A stretch of DNA of 64,000 bases from a bacterium (lineage in GTDB: Bacteria; Bacteroidota; Ignavibacteria; SZUA-365), in the NCBI GenBank assembly GCA_020444325.1, contig JAHLLD010000016.1:1-64000 (forward strand). Direction: 5' to 3'. The notes beneath the pieces were generated by a model that saw only the letters and a list, made by a program, of their open reading frames with translations, was not told the DNA's origin and ran no database searches. Position numbers and translations under genes: made by a program. This document shows, one piece after another, positions 47,010-56,840 of this stretch (positions within the stretch are counted from its first letter, which is position 1; each line of letters begins with the position of its first letter).

Positions 47010-47038
47010 AAACTATGACGCATGACGTTATATGTCAA
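47010..47038 (-). promoter_or_regulatory. Promoter of higBA
   Basis: On the minus strand TTGACA (47038-47033), a 17-base spacer and TAGTTT (47015-47010). The spacer holds two CGTCATG-like direct repeats, a possible HigA binding site. The rest of the gap 46994-47129 shows nothing further. Confidence 0.55.
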
Positions 47039-47129
47039 GTCTATGTGTGATGCATGCCAATAATGAACAGGAGACCGGATCGATGCCAGTCAGATCGCAA
47101 TGACTCCTGAGATTTACCGACAGTCGTGT

Positions 47130-48152
47130 TTATTCCGGGGTGCTGGACAGTGACTGCTGTCGCTGTTCGAGCTGGTGTTGGAGGCTGCGACGATGGTGGG
47201 ATTTGAGGAGTGCGCCGAGCGGTGTGCGGTCTACGCTACAGTTGGTGTAAGCGGAGAGGCCGGCGAGGGTGAAGCCGCCGGTGGACATGCTCTCGGTCAG
47301 GTCGAGGATGCGTGTGAGGATGTGGAGGTCGTGATGCAGATTGGCGTTGACGGGATCCCAGGGGAAGAGGCCGGATGCGTATCGGTCCCGCAGGGGATTG
47401 CGCAGGTAGATGGGTTTATCCGGGGCGTCTTCGCGAATGGCGATGAGGCGGAGGGAGTCGGGTGCGATGTGCGCGCCGTCGAAGTGGCGGAGGTACATCT
47501 CGGGGGTGGCGGCGGAGTCGAGGCGGATTTCCAGCGAGCCCGCGTAGAGCTTGCGCATGTCGGTGATCAGGGCCAGCCACTCGGTGGCGGAGACGCTGGG
47601 CTCTCCGAAGAGGGCGTCGAGCAGAATGGCGTCGGCGCCGGAGGTGGTGGCGTGACCTGCGAGGTCGAGGAGCAGGACGCGGTAGGACTGCAGGAAGGCC
47701 GCCCCAAGCTCGCCTTGAGGAGCTGTCGACAGTGTGTCGCCGTTCCAGTACAGCGGCACCAGCGTGATGCCGAAGTCCTGCTCGCGCAGATTGTGGATCA
47801 TGTCCGTTGTCGCGCGCAGGTCGAAGCTGTTGTATTCGAGATTGCGGGAGGTGGCCTGCCAGACGGGGAGAGGGACTTCCAGCCAGTTGATGCCGTATTC
47901 TTTCATCTGCGCTGTTGCGCGATTCCTCTCAGTGGCTTCCTTTTCCATGAAATTCAGCGGGAGCATGACAGCCCGACGGAACTGTCCCCTGTGGTACGGA
48001 GGCATTTCCTGCTCAACTGATTCACTGCCTCCGAGTATGTCCTTCAGCAGTCCCCCCTGCGACACGATGTACACGATGGCGACCAGCATGGCCGCGGCAA
48101 TGAACCACGCGGCCCGGCGTTCGCGTCCCGCTGCTCCGGCATCATTCCGCAT
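47130..48152 (-). CDS. Membrane-anchored protein of unknown function (TIM-barrel-like)
   Basis: 340 residues from the ATG that overlaps the mfd stop by 11 bases. One N-terminal transmembrane helix (AAWFIAAAMLVAIVYIVS, about 15-32) with the body outside the cytoplasm. Segments such as MKEYGINWLEVPLPVWQ, DFGITLVPLYWNGDT and SGADAILLDALFGE alternate strand and helix like a glycosidase barrel, and LYAGSLEIRLDSAATPEMY may be another strand pair; no catalytic residues can be asserted. Last gene of the DUF971-mfd operon. Confidence 0.65.
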   Translation of the reverse strand: MRNDAGAAGRERRAAWFIAAAMLVAIVYIVSQGGLLKDILGGSESVEQEMPPYHRGQFRRAVMLPLNFMEKEATERNRATAQMKEYGINWLEVPLPVWQATSRNLEYNSFDLRATTDMIHNLREQDFGITLVPLYWNGDTLSTAPQGELGAAFLQSYRVLLLDLAGHATTSGADAILLDALFGEPSVSATEWLALITDMRKLYAGSLEIRLDSAATPEMYLRHFDGAHIAPDSLRLIAIREDAPDKPIYLRNPLRDRYASGLFPWDPVNANLHHDLHILTRILDLTESMSTGGFTLAGLSAYTNCSVDRTPLGALLKSHHRRSLQHQLEQRQQSLSSTPE

Positions 48153-51100
48153 GCGCGTTTTCCTCCTCCACTGCTGCGGTAGCTTCCGCGAGCATTGTTT
48201 CGATTTCAATGAGCAGGTCGCGTACGGCTTCGGGACCCCCGATGTTCTGCACGATCATGCGCACCTGACGGCTGTCCTGCTCGAGCTTCACACGGTCCTT
48301 GTGCGACAGCACCCACGCCATGAGGTGCTGGAAATGCCGCTCGTAGAAGATTTCATCCTCCGGCGGCGGCAGGGCGATGTTCAGCTGTCCCTGCTCCAGC
48401 GTCACGCGGGCGAGTCTGATGCGTGCGGCAATCAATCGCACCTGCACGCTGAATATCAGCGCCTTGCCTTCCTCAGGCAGCGAGCCGAAGCGATCGGTGA
48501 GTTCCTGTTCTATCTCCGTGATTTCTTCGTCCGTCACGCAGTTGTACAGCCTCTTGTAAAGGTCGAAGCGCTCGGTGGAATTGCTGACGTAGCTGTTCGG
48601 GAGGTAGGCGTCCATCCCGAGTTCCATGACCACGTCGGCCCTGGGACGCACTTCCTGCTCTTCGTCGGCAAACAATCCTTCAAACTCTTCCGCCTTCAGT
48701 TCGGCCACGGCTTCTTCCAGCGTGAGCATGTACAGGTCGAAACCGATTTCTGTGATGAAGCCGTGCTGCTCGGCGCCCAGAAGATTGCCGGCGCCGCGGA
48801 TTTCCAGATCGCGCATGGCGAGCTGGAAGCCGGTGCCCAGTTCGGAAAATTCTTCGATCGCCTGCAGGCGCTTGAGCGCATCGCGCGTGAACTTCGCCTG
48901 AGGGGGAATGAGCAGGTAGGCATAGGCCTGCGTGTTCGAGCGTCCCACACGTCCCCGCAGCTGATACAGCTCGGCCAGTCCGAAATGATTGGCCTTGTTG
49001 ATGAAAATCGTATTGGCGTTCGGGATGTCGAGTCCGCTCTCAATGATTTTCGTGGCGACGAGGATGTCGACTTTCTTCTCCATGAAACGCATCATCACGC
49101 GCTCGAGCTCGGACGATTTCATCTGTCCATGCGCCGTCGCGATGCGCACGCCGGGGAGATAGCTGCGCAACGTGTCGGCGAGGATTTCCAGATCCTGCAC
49201 ACGGTCGTTGACGAAAAATACCTGTCCACCGCGCTGCAACTCGCGCTCCACTCCTTCCACAATGGTTTCCTGTTCGAAGGGGAGGATGTGCGTGATGATG
49301 GGGAGGCGGTTGCGTGGTGGCGTCTCGATCACCGAGAGATCGCGTGCACCGAGCAGTGAGAAATTCAAGGTGCGGGGAATGGGCGTCGCCGTCATCGTCA
49401 TCGTGTCCACATTCGCACGCAGCTCCCGCAGCTTTTCCTTTGCCGCGACACCGAAACGGTGTTCCTCATCGACGATGAGCAGACCGAGATTCTTGAAATG
49501 CACATCCTTGCTCAGCAGACGATGCGTACCGATGAGAATGTCCACATTTCCGCGCGAAAGCTTTTCCACGATTTCCGTCTGCTGCTTGCGGGACTTGAAG
49601 CGGGAAAGGGATTCGACGATGACCGAGTAGCGTCCCAGGCGATCGCGGAAGGTGTGGTAGTGCTGCTGTGCGAGGATAGTGGTTGGAACGAGCACAGCGA
49701 CCTGCTTTCCATCCACCACGGCCTTGAACGCCGCGCGCACGGCCACTTCGGTTTTGCCATAGCCCACGTCGCCGCAGACCAGGCGGTCCATCGGCACGGC
49801 TTCTTCCATATCATTCTTCACATCCACCGTCGCCTTGGCCTGGTCGGGGGTGTCCTCGTAAATAAAGGACGCTTCCATTTCCTTCTGCCACTGTCCGTCA
49901 GGCGAGAACGCGTATCCTTCACTGAGCTTGCGCTTCGCGTAGAGCTGAATCAGGTCGCGCGCGATATCCTTGAGTCGCTTCTTGGTTTTCGCCCGTGCGC
50001 GCTCCCAGGCACCGGAGCCGAGTTTTGACAGCTGCGGCGTGTGTCCCTCTTCCGAGCTGTATTTCGACAGCTTGTGGATGTAGTTCAGGTTGACGAAAAG
50101 CGCATCGTCGTCCATATACGTCAGGCGCGCGGTTTCCTGCAGTCCGCCATTCACCGTGATGGTCTCGAAGCCCTGGAAGCGTCCGATCCCCTTGTCCGTA
50201 TGCACGACGTAGTCGCCGATGCGCAGCTGCTTCATCTCGCGAAGGGAGAGTCCTTTCGTCCCATGCGACGCCCGCTTGCGAATGTGATGCCGGTTGAACA
50301 CCTGGTGTTCGGTGAGCACTGCGACGCGGAGGGAAGGGAGGAGAAAGCCCTCGGTGAGGGGACAGTAGCGGATCTGGTATTGCAGCGGCGGAAGGGCGGG
50401 CGCGTCATCTTCCTGTTCCTCGGCGCTGTGTAGGAGGTCCTCAAGTCGGGAGGACTGCTGGGGAGAATCCGCCACCAGCCAGGTGCTGTATCCTTCTTCC
50501 TGCAGGCGGACGAGAAGTTCCTGCAGCTGACGAATCGAGCCGTTGAGGGAGGGCTGGGATTCCGACCCGAGATCGCGGCTTTCACTGCAATGGGCATCCA
50601 TGACACCGAAAAGCAGTGTGGCAAAACGTTCGCGCAACTGTGCCGGAAGATCCGCCGCCGCGGTATCCGCCGCTTTCGCGTCGATGGCTTCCACACCGTC
50701 CATCACCAGCAGTGCATCCTTCGAGAAGAAATCCGGCATGCCGCTGTGGGCGACTTCGGCCTCGTCATCGAGGAAAAGCGATGCCACGAACGCCGTTTCC
50801 TCGAGGGGAGTAATACTGCGCTGATTCAGGGCGTCGAACTCGCGAATGGAATCGATTTCGTCGCCAAAAAATTCAATACGGATGGGATTGTCGAAACCGA
50901 CGGGGAAGACGTCGACGATGCCTCCGCGAAGTGCGTATTCACCCGTGGCGGAGACAAATTCGGTCTGCTCGAATCCCCCGAATGCCACGCGTTTGATCAG
51001 TTCGAGTTGGGGGATGGTGTCGCCGCGTGCGAGGTGCACGGACTGCTCACGGATATCCTTCACCGAGGGGAATTCCTGCGCCACGGTGTGGATGTCTGTC

Positions 51101-51495
51101 AGCACGAGACGCACCGGCTGCTCGGTGAGCGAGCGCAGAGCATCGGCATTCTCCGCAAAGGTGCTGGAAATGTTGCGGATCTTCTTCTGCATGCGCGAAT
51201 AGCGCTCCCCGATGTACAGCACGCGCTGCTCATCGAGAAGCAGGGTGCAGTCATTCCACAGCTCCTGCGCCGCGGCAGCATCGGGGGCGACGACAACGAT
51301 CTGTCGTTCGGCGCGTGTAAACAATTCTGCAAGCAGGATGCCCTTAAGCGAACCGTGCACGCCATGGAGCTGAAGACAGTTCTGCTCCGTCGGCAACGCC
51401 TTCACGAGCGTCCCGAATAGTGTGTCACGCCGCAGCGCGTCGAGGAAAGCGGTGTCGGGGAGGAAATCCTGCATGTTCTTCGTCGCAGCACTCAC
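48142..51495 (-). CDS. mfd: Transcription-repair coupling factor Mfd
   Basis: 1117 residues, normal length. UvrB-like N-terminal region (LHGVHGSLKGIL, RGGIVDVFPVG), CarD-like RNA-polymerase interaction domain (RIGDYVVHTDKGIGRFQGFE), then the RecG-type translocase: GDVGYGKTEVA, DEEHRFGV, TATPIPRT, VATKIIESGLDIPNANT and QLRGRVGRS. The C-terminal TRCF domain follows (LPNSYVSNSTERFDLYKRL). Removes stalled RNA polymerase at lesions and recruits UvrA. ATG overlaps the upstream DUF971 stop by four bases. Confidence 0.97.
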   Translation of the reverse strand: MSAATKNMQDFLPDTAFLDALRRDTLFGTLVKALPTEQNCLQLHGVHGSLKGILLAELFTRAERQIVVVAPDAAAAQELWNDCTLLLDEQRVLYIGERYSRMQKKIRNISSTFAENADALRSLTEQPVRLVLTDIHTVAQEFPSVKDIREQSVHLARGDTIPQLELIKRVAFGGFEQTEFVSATGEYALRGGIVDVFPVGFDNPIRIEFFGDEIDSIREFDALNQRSITPLEETAFVASLFLDDEAEVAHSGMPDFFSKDALLVMDGVEAIDAKAADTAAADLPAQLRERFATLLFGVMDAHCSESRDLGSESQPSLNGSIRQLQELLVRLQEEGYSTWLVADSPQQSSRLEDLLHSAEEQEDDAPALPPLQYQIRYCPLTEGFLLPSLRVAVLTEHQVFNRHHIRKRASHGTKGLSLREMKQLRIGDYVVHTDKGIGRFQGFETITVNGGLQETARLTYMDDDALFVNLNYIHKLSKYSSEEGHTPQLSKLGSGAWERARAKTKKRLKDIARDLIQLYAKRKLSEGYAFSPDGQWQKEMEASFIYEDTPDQAKATVDVKNDMEEAVPMDRLVCGDVGYGKTEVAVRAAFKAVVDGKQVAVLVPTTILAQQHYHTFRDRLGRYSVIVESLSRFKSRKQQTEIVEKLSRGNVDILIGTHRLLSKDVHFKNLGLLIVDEEHRFGVAAKEKLRELRANVDTMTMTATPIPRTLNFSLLGARDLSVIETPPRNRLPIITHILPFEQETIVEGVERELQRGGQVFFVNDRVQDLEILADTLRSYLPGVRIATAHGQMKSSELERVMMRFMEKKVDILVATKIIESGLDIPNANTIFINKANHFGLAELYQLRGRVGRSNTQAYAYLLIPPQAKFTRDALKRLQAIEEFSELGTGFQLAMRDLEIRGAGNLLGAEQHGFITEIGFDLYMLTLEEAVAELKAEEFEGLFADEEQEVRPRADVVMELGMDAYLPNSYVSNSTERFDLYKRLYNCVTDEEITEIEQELTDRFGSLPEEGKALIFSVQVRLIAARIRLARVTLEQGQLNIALPPPEDEIFYERHFQHLMAWVLSHKDRVKLEQDSRQVRMIVQNIGGPEAVRDLLIEIETMLAEATAAVEEENAHAE

Positions 51496-51830
51496 GCCGA
51501 GTCGCCGTCCTTTGCCTGCGAAGCGAGTTCAGCGCAGAGATCCTGCAGGTAGGTGTAATCGTAGATGCCCGTATGGTGTCCATCAGCCCAGGTGAGCTGA
51601 ATTGCGTAATGTCCCTGTTGCTTGACATCCGTGAGGGTCAGCGCATCAGCGGTGAATAGCGGGATGTAGAATGCGCCTTTTTCCTTCTGATCTGCCTGGC
51701 AGGTGGCGCAGGGACAACGTTTACGCAGGAAAACGAGCGGGAAATGACAGGTTTTTCCGTCAGACCAGGTGATATCCAGCGTTTTGCGGTCCTCAGCCAG
51801 ACGGATACGTGAGGGAGTGAGCTGTGCCAT
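51492..51830 (-). CDS. DUF971-family protein
   Basis: 112 residues from the ATG giving MAQLTPSRIRLAEDRKTL. Matches the DUF971/gamma-butyrobetaine-hydroxylase N-terminal fold: LDITWSDGKTCHFPLVFLRKRCPCATCQ with its Cys cluster, then IQLTWADGHHTGIYDYTYLQDLC. In other bacteria such proteins accompany iron-sulfur carrier genes, or stand alone. Heads the operon with mfd (ATGA overlap). Confidence 0.85.
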   Translation of the reverse strand: MAQLTPSRIRLAEDRKTLDITWSDGKTCHFPLVFLRKRCPCATCQADQKEKGAFYIPLFTADALTLTDVKQQGHYAIQLTWADGHHTGIYDYTYLQDLCAELASQAKDGDSA

Positions 51831-51970
51831 GCGTGGTCGTGAAATCCTCAAAAAATACGATGAAACAGTCCCGGAATTCGCGGTCCGGAACGCCGCGGCG
51901 CATTGCCTTTGATACGCCCGCAGTCTATTTTTACATGTTACGCATTTTTAGACAAATCTTCTGGCTTCAC

Positions 51971-52783
51971 ATGCAATTTTATGAAAAACTGGACGCCGTT
52001 TCCACCCGAAATACCAGCCTTGTGTGCGTGGGACTCGATACCGATCCCGCCAAGATTCCGCAGCATTTGCAGGAGCAGCCCGATGGCGTGATCGCTTTCA
52101 ACCACGCAATTATCGAAGCAACGTCCGATCTCGTCCAAAGTTACAAATTGAACCTCGCGTTTTACGAGGCGCTGGGGAAAGAGGGATATGACATCGTGCG
52201 TAAGACGCTCGAAGCCATTCCCGATCATGTGGTCACCATCGGCGACGCGAAGCGAGGCGATATCGGGAATACATCGCTCATGTATGCACGGGCCATGTTC
52301 GAGGATTTCGGTTTCGACGCCACCACCGTCGCGCCGTATATGGGATACGACTCGGTCGAACCCTTCCTGCGTTACGGCGACAAAGGGGTGTTCGTGCTCG
52401 CGCTGACGTCCAATAAAGGTTCACGCGATTTCCAGTACCTGGAAGTGGACGGCAAGCCGCTGTATACGCATGTGGTCCGCACCGTGGCCGAGTGGAATGA
52501 GCATCGTAACATCGGCTTCGTGGTCGGTGCGACGCATCCCTCCGAACTGGCGGACATCCGTTCGATGGTCGGCGATGTGCCGCTGCTGATTCCCGGACTC
52601 GGTGCGCAGGGCGGAGATGTCGAGCAGAGCGTACGCGCGGGGTGTACAGTCGAGGGACTCCGTGGCGTATTCAATTCCAGCCGCGGCATCATCTATGCCG
52701 GCGACGGTGAGGACTTCGCAGACCACGCACGCGACGCGGCGATGAAGTTGCGTGAGCAGATCAATCAGTATCGCGGACAGTAA
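51971..52783 (+). CDS. pyrF: Orotidine 5'-phosphate decarboxylase (group 2)
   Basis: 270 residues from ATG 51971 (MQFYEKLD); a longer in-frame extension lacks similarity. Active-site signature TIGDAKRGDIGNTS holds the catalytic Lys-Asp network; VAPYMGYDSVEPFL and GLGAQGGDVEQ complete the site. Length and order fit the longer group-2 PyrF. Last step of UMP synthesis. Its TAA shares a base with the larC ATG. Confidence 0.95.
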   Translation: MQFYEKLDAVSTRNTSLVCVGLDTDPAKIPQHLQEQPDGVIAFNHAIIEATSDLVQSYKLNLAFYEALGKEGYDIVRKTLEAIPDHVVTIGDAKRGDIGNTSLMYARAMFEDFGFDATTVAPYMGYDSVEPFLRYGDKGVFVLALTSNKGSRDFQYLEVDGKPLYTHVVRTVAEWNEHRNIGFVVGATHPSELADIRSMVGDVPLLIPGLGAQGGDVEQSVRAGCTVEGLRGVFNSSRGIIYAGDGEDFADHARDAAMKLREQINQYRGQ

Positions 52784-53961
52784 TGACGACAGCCTTTTTC
52801 GATATTATCTCGGGTATCAGCGGCGACATGACGCTGGGTGCGTTCGTGAGCGCTGGCGTGTCGTTCGACGCATTGAAAGCCGAGCTGGCGAAACTCCCGC
52901 TCAAGGGCTATACGATTTCACAGCGCACGCTGATGCGCAGTATGGTGGCGACGGTGAAAATCGATGTGGAGATGGATGCGGGTGAGCACGAGCACCATCA
53001 TCGCGGACTCCATGCCATCGAGGAAATTATCACCACGAGCGGACTTTCCTCCCGCGTGCAGGAACGGGCGATGGACATGTTCCGTAACCTGGCGCATGCC
53101 GAGGCGCGGGTGCATGATACGACGCCGGATAAAGTGCATTTTCACGAAGTGGGCGCGGTGGATTCCATTGTCGATATCGTGGGCGTCGCCATCTGCATGG
53201 AACTTTCCGGGGTGGAGCGGGTGTATACGTCCCCGGTGCGCACCGGTTCGGGCGGCTTCGTCAACACGCAGCACGGACGCATGCCCATTCCCACTCCCGC
53301 AACAGTGGAATTGCTGAAAGGATATCCCACGGAACTGACCGACATCCCCTACGAACTGACCACTCCCACTGGCGCAACCATCGTGGCCACACTGTCTGAC
53401 GGCATGCTGCCCCCGGAAGCCGGTTTCATTCCGCGTTCGATTGGCTATGGCAGTGGAGGAAAAGACATTCCAGGGACGCCGAATATGCTGCGTCTGATGA
53501 TCGGGGAAGTGGACGATCAGCCGCGGGACGAAACGCTGCTGCAATTCGACACGAATATCGACGACATGAATCCGGAGCTGTTTCCTTTCGTGCTCGAGCG
53601 TTTGCTCGCGGCAGGAGTAAACGACGCCTGGCTGACCCCGATACAGATGAAGAAAGGTCGTCCCGCCATGCAGCTCAGCGTCCTTGCCGTCCCTGGTCTG
53701 CGAGATGACGTTCTTCAACTGCTCTATGCCGAAACCAGTACCGCGGGCGTGCGCGTGCAGGAAATTCGCCGCCACCGTCTTCCGCGTGAACAGCGTCGCT
53801 GCATGACGCGCTTTGGCGAAGTCGTGGTCAAGGCTGTGGGTGAAGGAGAGGACATCCTGCTCATCCCCGAGCATGAAGAATGCCGCCGCGTTGCGCAAGA
53901 ACACAATCTTCCGTTAATTCAGGTATATCGTGAAATCGAACAGGATCTTGCCCAGCTGTAA
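52783..53961 (+). CDS. larC: Nickel-pincer cofactor biosynthesis protein LarC
   Basis: 392 residues in one unbroken frame, unlike species that need a frameshift between LarC1 and LarC2. Starts TAFFDIISGISGDMTLGAF, the LarC signature, with His-rich GEHEHHHRGLHAI (Ni binding) and VHFHEVGAVDSIVDIVG. LarC inserts Ni into the pyridinium bis-thiocarboxylate nucleotide using CTP. No larB, larE or racemase gene lies in the window, so the client enzyme must be elsewhere. Coupled to pyrF by TAATG. Confidence 0.93.
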   Translation: MTTAFFDIISGISGDMTLGAFVSAGVSFDALKAELAKLPLKGYTISQRTLMRSMVATVKIDVEMDAGEHEHHHRGLHAIEEIITTSGLSSRVQERAMDMFRNLAHAEARVHDTTPDKVHFHEVGAVDSIVDIVGVAICMELSGVERVYTSPVRTGSGGFVNTQHGRMPIPTPATVELLKGYPTELTDIPYELTTPTGATIVATLSDGMLPPEAGFIPRSIGYGSGGKDIPGTPNMLRLMIGEVDDQPRDETLLQFDTNIDDMNPELFPFVLERLLAAGVNDAWLTPIQMKKGRPAMQLSVLAVPGLRDDVLQLLYAETSTAGVRVQEIRRHRLPREQRRCMTRFGEVVVKAVGEGEDILLIPEHEECRRVAQEHNLPLIQVYREIEQDLAQL

Positions 53962-53971
53962 CCGGAGCTTG

Positions 53972-55270
53972 ATGAAACGCCTGCTGAACATACTTCTCTT
54001 CATCCTTCTCGCCACCACCGCGGTGCATGCGCAGGAGGATCTCGTGCGTCCCGAAGAAGTACCGCAGGATCTGCGGGATGCGATCATCGAGGAATATTTC
54101 GGTGAGAATTTCTCGCTTGCCATTCTGTGGGAGCATTATCGTACCGAGACACTTCTTCTGCTGATTGTGGCGCTCGGCTTCATCATCGGCGTACGGAATT
54201 ACGCCAAGAGTCTGGCTCGGCAGGAGCAGCGAGTATTCGACACCCTGCAGTCCAACGCCGTGATCATCTTCGACCGTGCCGCCGATCTGAAAATGATCAA
54301 TCGCGCGGCGAAGCAGCTGCTCGGACTCGATGAGTACGTTTCCATGACGGAGGACTACAAGTATTATCTCAAGAACGCTCCTTCGCCCGAAATCCTCGAA
54401 GTGTTCGATGAACTGCAGAATTCCCGTCACGCGGTGGAGCGGGAAGTAGTTTTCAATCACGGCAAGGTCATGCGCACGCTCATCGTCAAAGCCTATCCGC
54501 TGTACACCGAGAGCAAGCGGCACGACGGTTACATCATGATCATCGCCGATATCACCGAAGCGATTGAGAAAGACCGGCGTGTCAACTGGTCCGGCGTCGC
54601 CCAGCACGTGGCGCACAAGGCCAAGACGCCGCTGTCCACCATCACCCTCACCGCACAGCACCTCGAGATGGTGCTCAGCGAGCGGGATGATGACAGTGAT
54701 TCGGCGGAAACGACGCGCTACATTGATCGTATCGTAGGTGAGTCACGCAAGCTCAATGAAATCGTGCACAATCTCACGCGTCTTGCGAACAAGGAGCAGA
54801 TGAACCTGCTGCCCAACGATGTGAACATCGTGCTGCAGAACATCGCCGATGAATATCGTTCCAAGGTCACGCGCAACGTGGAAATCATCACGCATTTCTA
54901 CCGGAACATCCCGAAGGTGGGAATCGACATTGCGCATTTCCCCGAAGCCGTGGAAAACCTGCTCGACAACGCCGTGCGCGCACTTGGTTCGCGTGAAGGA
55001 CGCATCATTATTGCCACGGCACCGGGACAGTGGATCAATCGTCCCGGAGAGTACGTGGAAATCACCATACAGGACACCGGCGTGGGTATGGATGAGGAAG
55101 TGAAAAAGAGTATCTTTCGGCCATTCTCCACGCACAGCAAGGGCGGGACGGGACTCGGTCTCGTCATCGTGCAGAAAATCATCCAGGAGCATCACGGCGA
55201 GATCACGTTCAACTCATCGCCAGGACTCGGTACCACGTTCCAGATTCGTTTACCCGTCACCAAATATTGA
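53972..55270 (+). CDS. Sensor histidine kinase (PAS, HisKA, HATPase) paired with the NtrC-type regulator
   Basis: 432 residues from ATG 53972, preceded by CGGAG. Signal-like N-terminal helix and a second transmembrane helix (ETLLLLIVALGFIIGV, about 60-74), a PAS-like domain (about 85-200), HisKA with VAHKAKTPLS (His215), and HATPase with NLLDNAVRAL, DTGVGMDEE and GGTGLGLVI. The H-box HKAKTPL is a variant form. Divides 9 bp from the response-regulator gene behind it, so the two form a two-component system. Confidence 0.92.
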   Translation: MKRLLNILLFILLATTAVHAQEDLVRPEEVPQDLRDAIIEEYFGENFSLAILWEHYRTETLLLLIVALGFIIGVRNYAKSLARQEQRVFDTLQSNAVIIFDRAADLKMINRAAKQLLGLDEYVSMTEDYKYYLKNAPSPEILEVFDELQNSRHAVEREVVFNHGKVMRTLIVKAYPLYTESKRHDGYIMIIADITEAIEKDRRVNWSGVAQHVAHKAKTPLSTITLTAQHLEMVLSERDDDSDSAETTRYIDRIVGESRKLNEIVHNLTRLANKEQMNLLPNDVNIVLQNIADEYRSKVTRNVEIITHFYRNIPKVGIDIAHFPEAVENLLDNAVRALGSREGRIIIATAPGQWINRPGEYVEITIQDTGVGMDEEVKKSIFRPFSTHSKGGTGLGLVIVQKIIQEHHGEITFNSSPGLGTTFQIRLPVTKY

Positions 55271-55279
55271 CGCAAAACC

Positions 55280-56647
55280 ATGGAAAAACCCCTCATACTC
55301 ATCGTCGACGACGAAGAAGACTTTTGCCAGACCGTATCCGACATCCTCGAGCATTCCGGTTATCGCACTGTCGTCAAGCAGAATCCCGTTGAAGCCCTCG
55401 AGCTTTTGCAGGTGCAGCAGGTAGACCTCGTGCTGCTCGACATCCTGATGCCGCAGATGGACGGCAGGCAGGTGCTGACCGAAATCGTGCAGGCACATCC
55501 CGAGATTCCCGTCATCATGATTACGGGACAGGCATACAACGTTCCTGTCGCCATTGAAACGGCGAAAAAGGGAAGTTTCTCCTTCCTTGCCAAGCCCATT
55601 GACCTCGTGCAGCTGAAGGAATCCGTCAAAATGGCGCTCGACAGCAAGCGTCCCAAGGTCATTTCCAACACCATCGAAGAAGTGATGAAGGAAGTGGGCA
55701 TTGTGAGCGCCAGTAAGTCCATCGAACAGATCATGGGCATGGCCGAGAAAGTCGCCAAAACCACCGTCTCGGTGCTCATCACTGGCGAAAGCGGTGTGGG
55801 GAAGGAAGTGCTCGCTACGTCCATCCACAAGCTCAGCAATCGCCGCGAGAAGCCTTTTGTCAGTGTCGACTGTGGGACGCTCACCGAAACGCTGCTCGAA
55901 TCAGAGCTCTTCGGTCACGTCAAGGGTGCCTTCACCGGCGCGCACACGGACAAGAAGGGACTGTTTGAAATCGCCGATGGCGGGACGATTTTCCTCGATG
56001 AAATCGGCAACACCACCGTCACCTTCCAGCAGAAGCTGCTGCTCGTGCTCAACAACGGCAAAGTGCGCCGCGTGGGCGATACGCAGGAGAAGGATGTTGA
56101 TGCGCGCGTGATCAGCGCAACAAACAAGAACATCCCCGAGCTGATTGAACGCGGGGAATTCCGGGACGACCTGTATTTCCGTCTCAACAAGTTCGCCATC
56201 CACATTCCGCCCCTGCGGGAGCGTTCCGAAGACATTCCGCCGCTCATCAGGCATCTGCTGTCCAAAGCCTGCAAGGAGCACAACCTGCAGAATCATTTCT
56301 TCTCGCCGGCGGCACTGGATCTGATGACGAAACAGGACTGGCGGGGTAACGTGCGTGAACTCGATTCTGTCGTCACCAAGCTCGCCATCTTCGCTGAATC
56401 CGAGGAAATCGACGTCCACACCGTGGCGCACGCCCTCAAAGCCGAAATCCAGGGACAGCGCTCGTATCAGATCGACAATCGTCCCCTCATGGAACAGGTC
56501 GAAGACTTCGAGAAAAAGCTCATCATCGAAGCCCTGCGCGCCAACGGCGGCAATCAGACACGCGCCGCAGAACAGCTCGGCGTCGAACGCACGAACTTCG
56601 TCAAAAAAATGCGCAAGCACGCCCTGCACAAGGAAGACTTCGCATAA
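55280..56647 (+). CDS. Sigma-54-dependent response regulator (NtrC family)
   Basis: 455 residues. Receiver with Asp10/Asp11 and phospho-acceptor Asp54 (LLDILMPQ), AAA+ domain with GESGVGKE (Walker A), KGAFTGA (sigma-54 contact loop) and GGTIFLDEIG (Walker B), and a Fis-type HTH (NGGNQTRAAEQLGVERTNFVKKMRKH). All elements needed to open sigma-54 promoters are intact, so the genome should encode RpoN. Controlled by the kinase upstream; targets unknown. Confidence 0.95.
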   Translation: MEKPLILIVDDEEDFCQTVSDILEHSGYRTVVKQNPVEALELLQVQQVDLVLLDILMPQMDGRQVLTEIVQAHPEIPVIMITGQAYNVPVAIETAKKGSFSFLAKPIDLVQLKESVKMALDSKRPKVISNTIEEVMKEVGIVSASKSIEQIMGMAEKVAKTTVSVLITGESGVGKEVLATSIHKLSNRREKPFVSVDCGTLTETLLESELFGHVKGAFTGAHTDKKGLFEIADGGTIFLDEIGNTTVTFQQKLLLVLNNGKVRRVGDTQEKDVDARVISATNKNIPELIERGEFRDDLYFRLNKFAIHIPPLRERSEDIPPLIRHLLSKACKEHNLQNHFFSPAALDLMTKQDWRGNVRELDSVVTKLAIFAESEEIDVHTVAHALKAEIQGQRSYQIDNRPLMEQVEDFEKKLIIEALRANGGNQTRAAEQLGVERTNFVKKMRKHALHKEDFA

Positions 56648-56691
56648 GGAAAAAGCAGAGTTCGCCTCCCGCGATTTTTCGCCGCGAGCTC

Positions 56692-56722
56692 TTGCATTTT
56701 TATCCGGCTCAATCTATATTTG
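56692..56722 (+). promoter_or_regulatory. Promoter of tRNA-Gly
   Basis: TTGCAT (56692-56697), 17-base spacer, TATATTTG (56715-56722). The downstream element fits both the sigma-70 -10 and the Bacteroidota TAnnTTTG -7 element. An inverted repeat (ATTCACCTCG/CGAGGTGAAT, 56724-56757) follows, just in front of the tRNA, in the 5' leader. Confidence 0.7.
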
Positions 56723-56759
56723 TATTCACCTCGACGCACTGAAAATACGAGGTGAATCT

Positions 56760-56832
56760 GCGGGAATAGCTCAGTTGGTAGAGCGCAACCTTGCCAAGGT
56801 TGATGTCGCGAGTTCGAGTCTCGTTTCCCGCT
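56760..56832 (+). tRNA. tRNA-Gly (anticodon GCC)
   Basis: 73 nt cloverleaf: acceptor GCGGGAA/TTCCCGC, D-arm GCTC/GAGC, anticodon stem CAACC/GGTTG with loop TTGCCAA (anticodon at 56793-56795), T-arm GCGAG/CTCGT with loop TTCGAGT. Discriminator U; the 3' CCA is not encoded. One G-U pair in the T-stem. Confidence 0.96.
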
Positions 56833-56840
56833 CGAAGCAC

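Noticed and set aside
47734-49359. Plus-strand open frame of 541 codons
   Set aside because: Antisense of mfd and its neighbour; composition typical of a shadow frame.
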